DNA of 49,996 bases. Origin: Bifidobacterium breve. GTDB taxonomy: Bacteria; Actinomycetota; Actinomycetes; Nanopelagicales; Nanopelagicaceae. Where the stretch lies: the NCBI GenBank assembly GCA_945860275.1, contig CAMAPN010000007.1, positions 1-49,996 on the forward strand. The letters run 5' to 3'. The position numbers and the translations under genes were made by a program. This document shows, piece after piece, positions 1 to 9,415 of this stretch; the stretch's first letter is position 1, and every line of letters begins with the position of its first letter. The notes under the pieces are model-generated. The model saw only the letters and a program-made list of their open reading frames with translations. It was not told where the DNA came from and did no database searches.

Positions 1-14
1 GAAGGGGTGAGGGA

Positions 15-704
15 ATGTCTGAAAGTACGCATCGCCCCTCGAACGAAGAAAAGGCTCAAGCAGATCTCGAATACTTTGCGAAGCTTTATAGCGCTCAGGA
101 TGAATCTGGAGAACCGCAACAAACAAAGATAGATAAGTTGCGCGATGGATTATTGGTCAAGCTTTATAAGAAGTACGGCAAAGTTTCATTAAACAAATCG
201 AAAGTTTTGGATGTGGGCTGTGGATACGGGTGGCTTCTCGATTATTTCGAGGGCGCCGAGAAGTTAGCTGGCGTCGACATAGCGCACCACGCTGTTGAGG
301 TTGCTGCAAAGCGGAAACCTTCTAGGTATTTCAAACAGGGAAATCTTGAACAACCTATTCCATTTAATGAGACATTTGATTTAGTGCTCGCGATTAACAT
401 CGTTGAGCATTTAGAGAAACCTGAGGCGGGAATTCAATCGATTGCCGGCGCTTGTCATGCTGGATCGATAGTGCTGGTCCATATGCCAACAATTGCTAAT
501 GCGCTTACAAAATGGGAGTACTCAAAGCTTTACGACTCTGACCCAACGCACATCTATCGTCCAAGTGGTAAGACGGTTCGGAAGATGTTCGAGGCGAATG
601 GGTTTAAAACTCTGCGCGATAGCTACCTACCCCACTATCCAGCATGGGCCACAAAAATCTATCCTTTACATCCAGCGTATTTAGCTGTCTTTGAAAAGAA
701 GTAG
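15..704 (+). CDS. class I SAM-dependent methyltransferase
   Basis: The 229-residue protein has a class I methyltransferase core. The SAM-binding loop VLDVGCGYGW lies near residues 65-74, an acidic residue follows in the next strand (AGVDIAHH), and a motif IV-like DLVLAINIVEHLE follows later. These fit the Methyltransf_11/23 type that methylates small molecules, quinones or glycans; the substrate cannot be read from the sequence. An AAGGGG six bases before the ATG supports the start. The gene looks more AT-rich than the genes after position 1000, and only tRNA genes separate it from the core genome, so it may be the end of a variable region lying to the left. Confidence 0.8.
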   Translation: MSESTHRPSNEEKAQADLEYFAKLYSAQDESGEPQQTKIDKLRDGLLVKLYKKYGKVSLNKSKVLDVGCGYGWLLDYFEGAEKLAGVDIAHHAVEVAAKRKPSRYFKQGNLEQPIPFNETFDLVLAINIVEHLEKPEAGIQSIAGACHAGSIVLVHMPTIANALTKWEYSKLYDSDPTHIYRPSGKTVRKMFEANGFKTLRDSYLPHYPAWATKIYPLHPAYLAVFEKK

Positions 705-762
705 CTCTCGCTTTTATTAGTTATCAGAATGGAGCGTTCCTGCTGGTCCATTAGGGCTTTAC

Positions 763-836
763 TGGAGCGGGTGACCGGGATCGAACCGGCACAGCTAGCT
801 TGGAAGGCTAGAACTCTACCATTGAGCTACACCCGC
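763..836 (-). tRNA. tRNA-Gly (anticodon UCC)
   Basis: On the minus strand a full cloverleaf is visible. The acceptor arm GCGGGTG pairs with CACCCGC. The anticodon stem CTAGC/GCTAG encloses the loop CTTCCAA, giving anticodon UCC (reads GGA). A T-loop GTTCGATCC is present. A 3' CCA is encoded (763-765 read as CCA on the minus strand). Total length is 74 nt including CCA. Confidence 0.95.
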
Positions 837-848
837 GTTTTTGGCGCG

Positions 849-878
849 TTATTGCTTTGCGACTTCAGGCCCTAGACT
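849..878 (+). promoter_or_regulatory. possible promoter of tRNA-Pro
   Basis: A TTATTG hexamer (849-854) and a TAGACT hexamer (873-878) are separated by 18 bases and end 14 bases before the tRNA. The -10 fits the actinobacterial TAnnnT form, but the -35 is weak. This is inference from spacing only. Confidence 0.3.
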
Positions 879-892
879 ACTGCCTTCGTCAA

Positions 893-965
893 CGGGGCGT
901 AGCGTAGTGGCTAGCGCGCCTGGTTTGGGACCAGGAGACCGGAGGTTCGAATCCTCTCGCCCCGA
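893..965 (+). tRNA. tRNA-Pro (anticodon UGG)
   Basis: The acceptor arm CGGGGCG pairs with CGCCCCG. The anticodon stem CCTGG/CCAGG encloses the loop TTTGGGA, giving anticodon UGG (reads CCA). The T-loop GTTCGAATC is present and the discriminator base is A. No 3' CCA is encoded (CAA follows), unlike the neighbouring tRNA-Gly, so the CCA must be added after transcription. Confidence 0.95.
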
Positions 966-1020
966 CAAGTCAAGCAAGTGCAAGTGCTGATAATAAACTG
1001 AAATAAAAGGGAGCCCGTTC

Positions 1021-2304
1021 GTGAAGAGCGCTGTAGAGATTCTTAGCCCCACCCGCGTTCGTCTCACCGTCGATGCTCCATTTGCCGATTTAGAGCCACA
1101 CTTCGCAAAGGCCTACAAAGAAATCGCAACCAAAGTTTCCATTCCGGGTTTTCGCAAAGGAAAGATTCCTGCAGCGTTAATAGATCAACGCGTGGGTCGT
1201 GCAGTTGTTCTTGATGAAGCCATCAACATCGCGCTGCCACAACTCTACGTAGCTGCGGCGCAGGAGCATGATGTACGAGTCCTTGGCCGTCCAGAAGTAG
1301 ATATCAAGGAGCTCGTTGACAATGAGAAGCTCTCATTCACTGTCGAAGTTGATGTTCGCCCGAAGTTAGATCTCCCGAATCTCGATGGAGTAGAGCTCAC
1401 CGTCGATGCAGTTGAGATCAGTGACGCGGAAATTGACGAGCAGGTTGAATCACTTCGTATTCGTTTTGGCACCTTAACCACCGTAGAGAAAAAGGCTGAG
1501 AACGGTGATTTCGTCTCACTCAACCTCGTGGCACGCGTAAATGGTGAAGTCGTCGATGGCGGCACCGCGAATAACATTTCATACGAGGTAGGTAGCGACA
1601 AGATGCTGCCTGGTCTTGACGAAGCGCTTCAAGGCATGTCTGCAAATGAGACAAAGACTTTCCAAACTGAATTGTTTGGTGGCGAACCGGGATCTGGTGG
1701 AGAAGTTGGCGATGTTGACGTCACACTCAATGCAGTAAAGAAGCGTGAGCTCCCAGCCCTCGATGATTCCTTCGCCGCTCTCGCAAGTGAGTTTGAAACT
1801 CTTGTTGAACTTCGCGCAGATTTCAAAACTCGACTTGAGCGCGTTAAGTCGCTAGAACAAGGCGCACAAGCTCGCGATTTCCTCGTAGAACAGCTCTTAG
1901 AGAAGGTAGAGATTCCAATCCCGGAAAGCTACGTCTTAGCTGAGACTGAGGAGCACCTCAAGGGCGAGGGGCGCGAGGCCGATGATGCGCACCGTGCAGA
2001 GGTTGATTCCGACCTTCGAAAATCATTGAAGAACAACTTTCTCCTCGATGCAATCGTTGATCAGGAAAAAGTCGAAGTGAGCGAAGAAGAGCTCAGCGAA
2101 TTCATCGTCCGCACTTCGATGCGTTATGGCATGCCCCCTGAGCAATTCGCAAACGAAGTCGCCAAGGCTGGTCAACTTTCCTCACTCGTTGCTGACGTCG
2201 CACGGAGCAAAGCCCTAGCGGTGGTCCTTGGTCGAGCCAAAATTGTCGACAAGAAGGGAAAGAGCGTCGATATCGAAGCGCTCCGTCCTCAACTCACGCA
2301 GTAA
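1021..2304 (+). CDS. tig: trigger factor, ribosome-associated chaperone and prolyl isomerase
   Basis: Trigger factor docks at the ribosomal exit tunnel and shields nascent chains. The 427-residue protein has the expected order. An N-terminal ribosome-binding domain carries the signature GFRKGKIP near residues 43-50. A FKBP-like isomerase domain spans about 150-240, and a helical C-terminal chaperone domain follows. The start is GTG, preceded by AAGGGAG with a short spacer. It lies directly upstream of clpP1-clpP2-clpX, the usual bacterial order linking folding and degradation. It ends in a short polar tail (about residues 405-427), as is common in actinobacterial versions. Confidence 0.95.
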   Translation: MKSAVEILSPTRVRLTVDAPFADLEPHFAKAYKEIATKVSIPGFRKGKIPAALIDQRVGRAVVLDEAINIALPQLYVAAAQEHDVRVLGRPEVDIKELVDNEKLSFTVEVDVRPKLDLPNLDGVELTVDAVEISDAEIDEQVESLRIRFGTLTTVEKKAENGDFVSLNLVARVNGEVVDGGTANNISYEVGSDKMLPGLDEALQGMSANETKTFQTELFGGEPGSGGEVGDVDVTLNAVKKRELPALDDSFAALASEFETLVELRADFKTRLERVKSLEQGAQARDFLVEQLLEKVEIPIPESYVLAETEEHLKGEGREADDAHRAEVDSDLRKSLKNNFLLDAIVDQEKVEVSEEELSEFIVRTSMRYGMPPEQFANEVAKAGQLSSLVADVARSKALAVVLGRAKIVDKKGKSVDIEALRPQLTQ

Positions 2305-2315
2305 ATCCACTCCTG

Positions 2316-2333
2316 AATATGCCCAGAGCGAAC
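2316..2333 (+). promoter_or_regulatory. ClgR-like operator upstream of clpP1
   Basis: The 18-mer AATATGCCCAGAGCGAAC matches 13 of the 14 informative positions of the Corynebacterium ClgR consensus WNNWCGCYNANRGCGWWS (consensus recalled from the literature). The only mismatch is T for C at position 5. It lies about 40 bp upstream of a TAGGGT -10 candidate, a suitable place for an activator. ClgR activates clpP1P2 in related actinobacteria. No clgR gene is in this window, so regulation here is inferred. Confidence 0.5.
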
Positions 2334-2372
2334 AAGGGCCATTTTCCGGAAGTAAAACCACTCTCTCGTTGT

Positions 2373-2378
2373 TAGGGT
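2373..2378 (+). promoter_or_regulatory. candidate -10 box of clpP1-clpP2
   Basis: TAGGGT fits the TAnnnT pattern and lies 31 bases before the GTG start of clpP1. No good -35 is visible, which would suit a promoter that needs an activator. Confidence 0.3.
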
Positions 2379-2409
2379 AATTACATCACTAGCGAGAAAG
2401 CAGGGAACC

Positions 2410-3036
2410 GTGGGACTGATTACCCCAGATAGCCCAGTAGCGCGAGGAGCGCGATCGGGTGGTCAACTCGATGACGAGGTGTACCACCGACTACTTCAAG
2501 AGCGAATTATTTTCCTCGGATCAGTAGTGGAAGATTCCATGGCGAATGCAATTGCAGCACAGCTGCTACTTCTTGCCGCAGAAGATTCTGAGAAAGACAT
2601 TTACCTTTACGTCAACTCTCCTGGTGGTTCCATTAGTGCTGGTATGGCCATTTACGACACGATGCAATACATCAAGAACGATGTTGCAACTGTCGCCATG
2701 GGACTTGCTGCATCAATGGGCCAGTTCTTGCTCTGCGCAGGCGCACCCGGAAAGCGATACGCGCTGCCACATGCGCGCATCATGATGCACCAACCATCTG
2801 GTGGCATCGGAGGAACTGCAAGCGACATCAAGATTCAAGCAGAACAGATGGCAGCTACGAAGAAGTCGATGGCTGAACTCATCGCATTCCATACCGGTCA
2901 AACAATCGACACAATTCAAGAAGATTCAGATCGGGATCGCTGGTTTACAGCAGATCAAGCAAAAGAGTATGGCTTTGTCGATCACGTCGTGCGATCTGCC
3001 CGACAAGTATCCGGAAGCGGAGGAACGCAACGATGA
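2410..3036 (+). CDS. clpP1: ATP-dependent Clp protease proteolytic subunit 1
   Basis: Serine peptidase of family S14 that forms the barrel of the Clp protease with ClpP2 and receives substrates from ClpX or ClpC. The 208-residue protein shows the full triad: Ser102 in GLAASMGQ, His127 in IMMHQPSGG and Asp176 in DRDRWFTA. The start is GTG with AGGGA upstream. The stop overlaps the clpP2 start by 4 nt (ATGA), so the two are co-translated. Actinobacteria characteristically carry paired clpP genes whose products form mixed complexes. Confidence 0.95.
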   Translation: MGLITPDSPVARGARSGGQLDDEVYHRLLQERIIFLGSVVEDSMANAIAAQLLLLAAEDSEKDIYLYVNSPGGSISAGMAIYDTMQYIKNDVATVAMGLAASMGQFLLCAGAPGKRYALPHARIMMHQPSGGIGGTASDIKIQAEQMAATKKSMAELIAFHTGQTIDTIQEDSDRDRWFTADQAKEYGFVDHVVRSARQVSGSGGTQR

Positions 3037-3671
3037 AAGACGCGATGAGTAATCACTTTGAGATTTCTAACCGTTATGTCCTGCCTGTCATCGAGGAGAA
3101 GACCTCTTACGGCTTCAAACGGATGGATCCGTACACCAAACTTTTCGAAGAGCGCATTATCTTCCTCGGCACGCCGATTGATGACACGGTCGCTAACGAT
3201 GTCATGGCACAGTTGTTGACGTTGGAATCAATGGATCCAGATCGCGACATCATGCTCTACATCAATTCGCCCGGTGGTTCTTTCACAGCGCTCACCGCAA
3301 TTTATGACACGATGCAATTTGTTCGCCCTGACATCATGACCATCTGTCTTGGCCAGGCCGCATCTGCTGCCGCGATCATCTTGACCGGCGGCACGAAGGG
3401 CAAGCGCTATGCGCTCGAGAATTCGCGCATCTTGCTCCACCAACCTTCTAGCGAAGGTGGCGGACAGGGATCCGATATTGAGATTCAAGCGAAAGAGATT
3501 ATGCGAATGCGTGATTTGCTCGTGGACATGCTCGCAAAACATTCCAATCGCAGCCCTGAGCAGATCACCAAAGATATCGACCGTGACAAGATTCTGACCG
3601 CACAAGAGGCGGTTGAGTGGGGATTAATTGATCAGGTTCTCTCCACCCGAAAGGCAAACAGCGGAAAGTAA
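3033..3671 (+). CDS. clpP2: ATP-dependent Clp protease proteolytic subunit 2
   Basis: Second ClpP paralogue, 212 residues, with triad Ser111 (GQAASAAAI), His136 (ILLHQPSS) and Asp185 (DIDRDKILTA). It has a longer N-terminal extension than ClpP1 (about 35 residues before the conserved FEERIIFLG), as in other actinobacterial ClpP2 proteins, where this stretch is processed. The chosen ATG overlaps the clpP1 stop by 4 nt; a second ATG at 3045 is possible. A rho-independent terminator follows, separating the pair from clpX. Confidence 0.95.
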   Translation: MKDAMSNHFEISNRYVLPVIEEKTSYGFKRMDPYTKLFEERIIFLGTPIDDTVANDVMAQLLTLESMDPDRDIMLYINSPGGSFTALTAIYDTMQFVRPDIMTICLGQAASAAAIILTGGTKGKRYALENSRILLHQPSSEGGGQGSDIEIQAKEIMRMRDLLVDMLAKHSNRSPEQITKDIDRDKILTAQEAVEWGLIDQVLSTRKANSGK

Positions 3672-3685
3672 TCGCAGTTCGGGGT

Positions 3686-3703
3686 AGTCCTCTAATAGCG
3701 AAC
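3686..3703 (+). promoter_or_regulatory. second ClgR-like site, between clpP2 and clpX
   Basis: This 18-mer matches 12 of 14 informative positions of the same ClgR consensus, with mismatches at positions 4 and 6. It lies before the clpP2 terminator and about 125 bp upstream of clpX. It is weaker than the 2316-2333 site and could be chance; the right half AGCGAAC is identical in both. Confidence 0.3.
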
Positions 3704-3717
3704 AGAAATTAATCGGT

Positions 3718-3743
3718 AAAACCCGGCGCACGTCGGGTTTTTT
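3718..3743 (+). terminator. rho-independent terminator after clpP2
   Basis: The stem AAACCCG/CGGGTTT encloses a short GC-containing loop and is followed directly by a run of T. It lies 47 bases after the clpP2 stop. Confidence 0.8.
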
Positions 3744-3775
3744 CCGTAGCCTTTACTCCTGGAACAAAGTAGAAG

Positions 3776-3799
3776 CCCTGAATTCAGGTGAGTTCAGGG
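3776..3799 (+). promoter_or_regulatory. palindromic element upstream of clpX
   Basis: A perfect 12-bp palindrome CCTGAATTCAGG (3777-3788) is followed by a second TTCAGGG (3793-3799). TTCAGG therefore recurs with 10-bp spacing, and CCCTGAA at 3776-3782 can pair with either copy. It lies about 30 bp before the clpX start. It could be an operator or a hairpin in the clpX leader; no regulator is recognised. Confidence 0.35.
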
Positions 3800-3828
3800 G
3801 ACTTGAGTAAGAAGGAAGGGAGCGCACC

Positions 3829-5103
3829 ATGCCACGTATCGGTGAGAGCAGCGAACTTCTCAAGTGCTCCTTCTGCGGCAAGTCACAGAAACAAGTGAAG
3901 AAGTTAATCGCCGGTCCTGGCGTCTATATCTGTGACGAGTGCATCGAGCTTTGTACTGAAATCATCGTCGAAGAGCTCTCCACCGCAACTGCCGTCTCTC
4001 TACAAGAGCTACCAAAACCCCACGAGATCTTCGAATTTCTCAATCAATATGTAATTGGCCAAGATCGCGCTAAGAAGTCACTCTCGGTTGCTGTGTACAA
4101 CCATTACAAGCGAATTCAAGGCGGCGAGAACGCTCGCGAAGGCGCAGTGGAATTAACAAAGAGCAACATTCTCCTACTTGGACCAACCGGTTGCGGAAAG
4201 ACACTTCTCGCACAAACGCTTGCTCGAATGCTCAACGTGCCGTTTGCGATAGCCGATGCGACTGCGCTCACCGAAGCAGGTTACGTTGGCGAAGATGTCG
4301 AGAACATTCTCCTTAAACTAATTCAAGCAGCTGACTTTGACGTAAAACGTGCAGAGCGCGGAATCATCTACATCGATGAGATCGACAAGGTTGCGCGAAA
4401 GAGTGAGAATCCCTCCATTACTCGAGATGTATCTGGAGAGGGAGTACAGCAAGCGCTACTTAAGATCATCGAGGGAACGACAGCTTCCGTACCGCCACAA
4501 GGCGGCCGTAAACATCCGCATCAAGAATTCATCCAAATCGACACCACAAATGTTCTCTTCATTGTTGGTGGTGCATTCGCAGGTCTAGACAAAATTATTG
4601 AAGGTCGAATGGGCGGCAAAGGACTCGGCTTCAACGCAACGTTACAAAGCGCCGCCGAGCGAAATGCCAGTGACATCTTCAGCAATGTATTGCCAGAGGA
4701 TCTCTTGAAGTTCGGCATGATTCCCGAATTCATCGGACGACTTCCCGTAATCACAAACGTTGACGCGCTCGATCATGAGGCGCTGATGCAAATTCTCACT
4801 GAGCCAAAAAATGCCCTCACTCGCCAATACCAAAAGCTTTTCGAACTCGATGGCGTCGAACTTGAATTCACGCCCGAAGCGCTGACCGCGGTTGCCGAAC
4901 AGGCCATCAAGCGTGGCACGGGCGCTCGAGGGTTGCGCGCCATCATGGAAGAGGTTCTGCTTACCGTGATGTTCGATACCCCAAGTCGCAAGGACATCGC
5001 CCGCGTGATTATCACTGCCGAATCAGTCACTGAGGCGGCCCCACCGACATTGGTACTACGGGCTGAAGGCGACCAACAGAAGGACGCAGAAAAAAGCGCC
5101 TGA
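3829..5103 (+). CDS. clpX: ATP-dependent Clp protease ATP-binding subunit ClpX
   Basis: AAA+ unfoldase that feeds tagged substrates to ClpP1P2. The 424-residue protein has the zinc-binding domain (Cys13, Cys16, Cys35, Cys38), Walker A GPTGCGKT (118-125), pore loop GYVG (151-154), Walker B IIYIDEID (179-186) and a sensor-2 segment [11 protein letters not shown] near residue 370. A strong AAGGAAGGG ribosome site precedes the ATG. It has its own upstream region after the clpP2 terminator, so it can be expressed separately from the protease subunits. Confidence 0.97.
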   Translation: MPRIGESSELLKCSFCGKSQKQVKKLIAGPGVYICDECIELCTEIIVEELSTATAVSLQELPKPHEIFEFLNQYVIGQDRAKKSLSVAVYNHYKRIQGGENAREGAVELTKSNILLLGPTGCGKTLLAQTLARMLNVPFAIADATALTEAGYVGEDVENILLKLIQAADFDVKRAERGIIYIDEIDKVARKSENPSITRDVSGEGVQQALLKIIEGTTASVPPQGGRKHPHQEFIQIDTTNVLFIVGGAFAGLDKIIEGRMGGKGLGFNATLQSAAERNASDIFSNVLPEDLLKFGMIPEFIGRLPVITNVDALDHEALMQILTEPKNALTRQYQKLFELDGVELEFTPEALTAVAEQAIKRGTGARGLRAIMEEVLLTVMFDTPSRKDIARVIITAESVTEAAPPTLVLRAEGDQQKDAEKSA

Positions 5104-5125
5104 GGAACGCCTAAGATTGCGCCTT

Positions 5126-7735
5126 ATGGCAGCCGAACGCGAATTACCCACACACTTCTCGCCTGCCGAATTAGAGGCGCCGCTCTACCAAAGTTGGATT
5201 GAACGTAATTATTTCTCCGCCGATGCCAATTCGCAGAAGGCTCCATTTTGTATTGTCATTCCGCCACCGAACGTCACGGGAAGTCTCCATATTGGGCACG
5301 CGCTCGACCACACACTTCAGGACACATTAACTAGACGTCGCCGAATGCAAGGCTATGAAGCGCTCTGGCTTCCAGGCATGGATCACGCGGGTATCGCAAC
5401 GCAAAATGTCGTCGAAAAACAATTAACGCAACAACAGCCACCAAAATCCCGACATGACTTAGGTCGCGAAGAGTTCGTGAAGAAAGTTTGGGAGTGGAAG
5501 GCCGAATCTGGTGGAGCAATCCTTGGTCAGATGAAGCGATTAGGCGATAGTGTCGATTGGAGTCGCGAGCGTTTCACTATGGATGAAGGCCTCTCGCGGG
5601 CAGTACTCACGATTTTCAAGCGACTCTACGAGAAAGAGCTTATCTATCGCGCAGAGCGAATTATCAATTGGTGCCCGCGGTGCCTTACCGCGCTGAGTGA
5701 TATTGAAGTTGAACATAGCGATGATGCAGGAGAGTTCGTCCAGGTTCGCTACGGTGATGATCAACTGAATATCACTGTTGCAACAACGCGACCAGAAACA
5801 ATGCTGGGCGATGGTGCGGTTGCTGTCCACCCTGATGACGAGCGCTACAAGCACATGATTGGCAAGGAAGTTTTGCTACCACTGGTCAATCGCATGATTC
5901 CAATCATCGCTGACGAATTGGTAGAGCCGGAGTTTGGTACTGGAGCCGTGAAAGTCACTGCCGCGCACGATCCGAATGATTTTGAAATGGGACGCCGCCA
6001 TAACGTGCCGATGATCGTGATTATGAATGAGCACGGCATTATGGAAGGAACGGGGACTGAATTTGATGGCATGGATCGTTTCGATGCACGTAAAGCTGTT
6101 GTCGAACGGCTGCGCGAGATGGGTCGAGTTGTTTCGGAGAAACGTCCTTATGTACACGCAGTCGGGCATTGCTCCCGATGCGATACCACCGTTGAACCCC
6201 GGCTTTCGATGCAATGGTTCGTCAAGGTCGCTCCGCTTGCAAAAGCCGCTGGCGATGCAGTTCGTAATGGGTTAGTGAAAATCGAACCAGCTGAATTAGC
6301 TCCACGTTATTTCGAGTGGGTCGATAACATGCATGACTGGTGTATTTCGCGCCAATTGTGGTGGGGACATCGCATTCCTGTTTGGTATGGCCCCAATGGA
6401 GAAGTTCTAGTCGTTGGCCCTGATGAGAAAGCCCCGACAGGTGCTGGCTGGGAGCAAGATCCGGACGTTCTTGATACTTGGTTCTCCTCGGCGCTCTGGC
6501 CGTTTTCAACTCTGGGTTGGCCAGACGAGAGTGGAGATCTTGCTAAGTTCTATCCAACGAGCGTCCTTGTCACTGGATACGACATTCTCTTTTTCTGGGT
6601 CGCACGAATGATGATTTTTGGTTTATTCGCGATGGACGGTACGCCGCCATTTCACACCATTGCTTTACATGGTTTAGTCCGCGACAAATTCGGCAAGAAA
6701 ATGAGCAAGTCTCGCGGCAACACCATCGATCCACTGGAGTTCATGGATAAATATGGCGCTGATGCGCTGCGATTTTCGCTCGCGCGGGGCGCAAACCCTG
6801 GGACTGACCAAGCCCTCGCCGAAGAGTGGGTAGCAGGATCTCGCAACTTCGCCACAAAACTCTGGAACGCATCGAGGTTTGCGCTGTTAAATGGTGCAAC
6901 GAGCGCGCGACCGCTTCCTGAAAAAAGTGCGCTAACTGCAATTGACAATTGGATTCTCTCGAGACTTCACCAAACTATAAAAGAAGCAGATAACTATTTT
7001 GAGGGCTTCGAGTTCGCAAAAGCGTGCGATGCGATTTATCACTTTGCATGGGATGACTTCTGCGATTGGTATCTCGAACTCGCGAAGTCTTCGTTCGCGC
7101 AGGGAGGCGCTCAAGCCGAGAACGCGCAAGCTGTCATTGGTCACGTTCTCGACAATCTGCTCCGAATTCTTCATCCAGTGATGCCATTCATTACCGAAGC
7201 GCTTTGGACTCGACTCACTGGCGGAGAGAGCCTCGTTATCGCTGCGTGGCCAGAGGCTGACGAAAGTCGTATCGATGAACGAACCAACGCGGCGATGGAA
7301 GAAGTGAAATCCCTAATCACTGAAGTACGAAGGTTCCGCAATGATCAGGGAGTGAAGAGTTCTGCCCCGATTCCAGGACGATTCAATGGAATCGACAAGA
7401 GCGCCTTGGCCCCATATGAAAAGGCTATTCGTTCAGTCTTGCGCATCACCGATCCTGCTGAGAACTTCACAGTATCTGGCTCGATTGTTGCCGGATCAAT
7501 CAATTGCGAATTCGATCTTTCGGGCACTGTGGATGTTGCCGCAGAGCGGGCGCGACTTGAGAAGGACCTCGCCACTGCAGAGAAAGATCGTGAAACAGCG
7601 CGAGTAAAACTTGATAACGCCGACTTCATGGCCAAAGCTCCCGAAAAAGTTGTCACAACCATCAAGGCGCGCCTCGAAGAGACTGATCGCGACATTGCGC
7701 GGATTACTGAGCAACTCAAAAAGTTACCTGGCTAG
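5126..7735 (+). CDS. valS: valyl-tRNA synthetase
   Basis: Class I aminoacyl-tRNA synthetase charging tRNA-Val. The 869-residue protein has HIGH at residues 55-58, KMSKS at 525-529, a cysteine pair WCPRC in the connecting region, a CP1 editing domain ([10 protein letters not shown]), an anticodon-binding helical domain and a C-terminal coiled coil (about 800-869) typical of ValRS. I chose ATG 5126 over TTG 5117. There is no clear SD, but a TAAGAT box ends 8 bases before the ATG. The gene starts 22 bases after the clpX stop and is followed closely by folC. Confidence 0.96.
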   Translation: MAAERELPTHFSPAELEAPLYQSWIERNYFSADANSQKAPFCIVIPPPNVTGSLHIGHALDHTLQDTLTRRRRMQGYEALWLPGMDHAGIATQNVVEKQLTQQQPPKSRHDLGREEFVKKVWEWKAESGGAILGQMKRLGDSVDWSRERFTMDEGLSRAVLTIFKRLYEKELIYRAERIINWCPRCLTALSDIEVEHSDDAGEFVQVRYGDDQLNITVATTRPETMLGDGAVAVHPDDERYKHMIGKEVLLPLVNRMIPIIADELVEPEFGTGAVKVTAAHDPNDFEMGRRHNVPMIVIMNEHGIMEGTGTEFDGMDRFDARKAVVERLREMGRVVSEKRPYVHAVGHCSRCDTTVEPRLSMQWFVKVAPLAKAAGDAVRNGLVKIEPAELAPRYFEWVDNMHDWCISRQLWWGHRIPVWYGPNGEVLVVGPDEKAPTGAGWEQDPDVLDTWFSSALWPFSTLGWPDESGDLAKFYPTSVLVTGYDILFFWVARMMIFGLFAMDGTPPFHTIALHGLVRDKFGKKMSKSRGNTIDPLEFMDKYGADALRFSLARGANPGTDQALAEEWVAGSRNFATKLWNASRFALLNGATSARPLPEKSALTAIDNWILSRLHQTIKEADNYFEGFEFAKACDAIYHFAWDDFCDWYLELAKSSFAQGGAQAENAQAVIGHVLDNLLRILHPVMPFITEALWTRLTGGESLVIAAWPEADESRIDERTNAAMEEVKSLITEVRRFRNDQGVKSSAPIPGRFNGIDKSALAPYEKAIRSVLRITDPAENFTVSGSIVAGSINCEFDLSGTVDVAAERARLEKDLATAEKDRETARVKLDNADFMAKAPEKVVTTIKARLEETDRDIARITEQLKKLPG

Positions 7736-7740
7736 TTGAT

Positions 7741-9081
7741 ATGTCAGGAAACTTTGATTCGAAGTTAGCGGAAATTATCCAGGAGCTCAATTCGCGCTGG
7801 CCTGAGAATAAGATAGAACCCTCGCTCGATCGAATTGCCAAGCTTCTGGATTTTTTGGGGAACCCACAAGAGACATTTCGCTCCATTCATCTTGCTGGAA
7901 CAAATGGCAAAACTTCTACTTCACGGATGATTGATTCGCTCCTGCGCTCCTTTGGTATCCGCACTGGCAGGTATACAAGTCCACATCTAGAAGATATTCG
8001 TGAACGGATATCAGTCGATGGTGAGTTGATCACGCCGGAATTTTTCATTTATGCCTACGAGGACATCAAGCCCTATATTGAACTAGTTGATGCGCGTTCT
8101 GAACATCCGCTTTCATACTTTGAGGTGCTCACAGCCATGGCATATGCCGCTTTCGCTGATGCGCCAATCGATGTAGGTGTCATCGAATGTGGCGTGGGAG
8201 GCGCATGGGATGCCACAAACGTCATCAACTCTGATGTTGCCGTCATGACCCCAATTGGCTTAGACCATCAAGAGTATTTGGGGGGAACTATCGCTGAAAT
8301 TGCGCACACAAAAGCGGGAATCTTTAGGAACGGAAAGCCATCGGTGTTAGCTCATCAAACGCGGGAGGCAGCAGAAGTTCTGATACGTGAGAGTGCAACG
8401 ATTGAATCGATTCCACTTCGCGAGGGGCTCGATTTCGCTCTGATTCGACGCGATGTCGCAGTAGGTGGCCAACTCTTAACAATTCAAGGTTTGGGTGGCA
8501 CGTACGAAGATATTTTCTTGCCGCTTTATGGTCGCCACCAAGCATCTAACGCCGCCCTCGCCCTGGTAGCTGTAGAGGCATTTCTTGGTGGTGGCGCACA
8601 ACAACTTGATATCAATGCAGTTCGTGATGGGTTTGCGCAAGCAACCTCTCCAGGTCGTCTCGAAGTGATGCGTCGTAATCCGACGGTGATTATTGATGCG
8701 GCGCATAACCACCATGGTGCACTTGCACTCCGTGAGGCGCTTAGCGAAGAATTTGCATTCGATCGCATCATTGCCATCGTGGCAATTTTGGGTGATAAAG
8801 ATGTGACAGGTTTCTTGAGTGAGCTAGTTAATGTTGTTGATGAAATCATCGTCACAGAGAATTCCTCTCCGCGCGCAATGCCCACTGAGGAGTTATACAA
8901 GATTGCAATGAGTATCTTCGAAGATGAGCAAGTGAGCTCGGCAGGTTCGATTGCGCGCGCAATTGAAATGGCAATCGATAAAGCAAGTCATCCAACGCAA
9001 TCGGTTGGAATCCTTGTCACTGGATCAGTAATCACAGTCGGACAAGCTCGTGCGCTACTCAAGCGAGGGGAGCAATCGTGA
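7741..9081 (+). CDS. folC: bifunctional folylpolyglutamate synthase / dihydrofolate synthase
   Basis: Mur-ligase-family enzyme that adds glutamate to dihydropteroate and folates. The 446-residue protein has the ATP loop LAGTNGKTSTS near residues 51-61, the SPHLEDIRERI motif downstream, and the C-terminal ligase domain with IIDAAHNHHG. It begins 5 nt after the valS stop without a clear SD, so translation is probably coupled. Its stop overlaps the next gene's GTG start by 4 nt. The order valS-folC-DUF4233-ndk is common in actinobacteria. Confidence 0.95.
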   Translation: MSGNFDSKLAEIIQELNSRWPENKIEPSLDRIAKLLDFLGNPQETFRSIHLAGTNGKTSTSRMIDSLLRSFGIRTGRYTSPHLEDIRERISVDGELITPEFFIYAYEDIKPYIELVDARSEHPLSYFEVLTAMAYAAFADAPIDVGVIECGVGGAWDATNVINSDVAVMTPIGLDHQEYLGGTIAEIAHTKAGIFRNGKPSVLAHQTREAAEVLIRESATIESIPLREGLDFALIRRDVAVGGQLLTIQGLGGTYEDIFLPLYGRHQASNAALALVAVEAFLGGGAQQLDINAVRDGFAQATSPGRLEVMRRNPTVIIDAAHNHHGALALREALSEEFAFDRIIAIVAILGDKDVTGFLSELVNVVDEIIVTENSSPRAMPTEELYKIAMSIFEDEQVSSAGSIARAIEMAIDKASHPTQSVGILVTGSVITVGQARALLKRGEQS

Positions 9082-9398
9082 GAATGCTTGGTTCCAGCGT
9101 TCTCGTGATGGAAGCGTTCACGATGGGATTTGCGCTGCTGATTGCCATGAATTCATCGGACACATGGCAGCTGGTTCTTGGTGGCGTGCTCGCCGTCGTA
9201 CTGCTACTTACCCCCGGTTTACTGAAGCGAAAATCAGGTTGGATTATTGGATCGATTCTGCAAGTTCCCCTGGTTGGCTACGGCGCCGTTGTCACCTCAA
9301 TGTATGTGCTTGGCGGGATTTTTGCCGCGCTCTGGATTGCCGCGATTATCGTCGGGCGGGCCGGCGAGGCAGCCCGCGCTCGTCTGACCCCTCCGTAA
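9078..9398 (+). CDS. DUF4233 small membrane protein
   Basis: A 106-residue protein made almost wholly of hydrophobic segments (about 7-27, 31-47, 52-74 and 76-93), so about four membrane helices. Sequence and position between folC and ndk match the actinobacterial DUF4233 family, whose function is unknown. The GTG at 9078 (preceded by AGGGGAG) overlaps the folC stop by 4 nt; an ATG two codons later is the alternative. Confidence 0.8.
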   Translation: MRMLGSSVLVMEAFTMGFALLIAMNSSDTWQLVLGGVLAVVLLLTPGLLKRKSGWIIGSILQVPLVGYGAVVTSMYVLGGIFAALWIAAIIVGRAGEAARARLTPP

Positions 9399-9403
9399 GC
9401 CAT

Positions 9404-9409
9404 TAGGCT
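9404..9409 (+). promoter_or_regulatory. TAGGCT -10 box placed for a leaderless ndk transcript
   Basis: TAGGCT ends 6 bases before the ndk ATG, so transcription would begin at or next to the start codon. No good -35 and no strong SD are present, although the AGG within the box could act as a weak SD. Confidence 0.4.
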
Positions 9410-9415
9410 ATCCCC

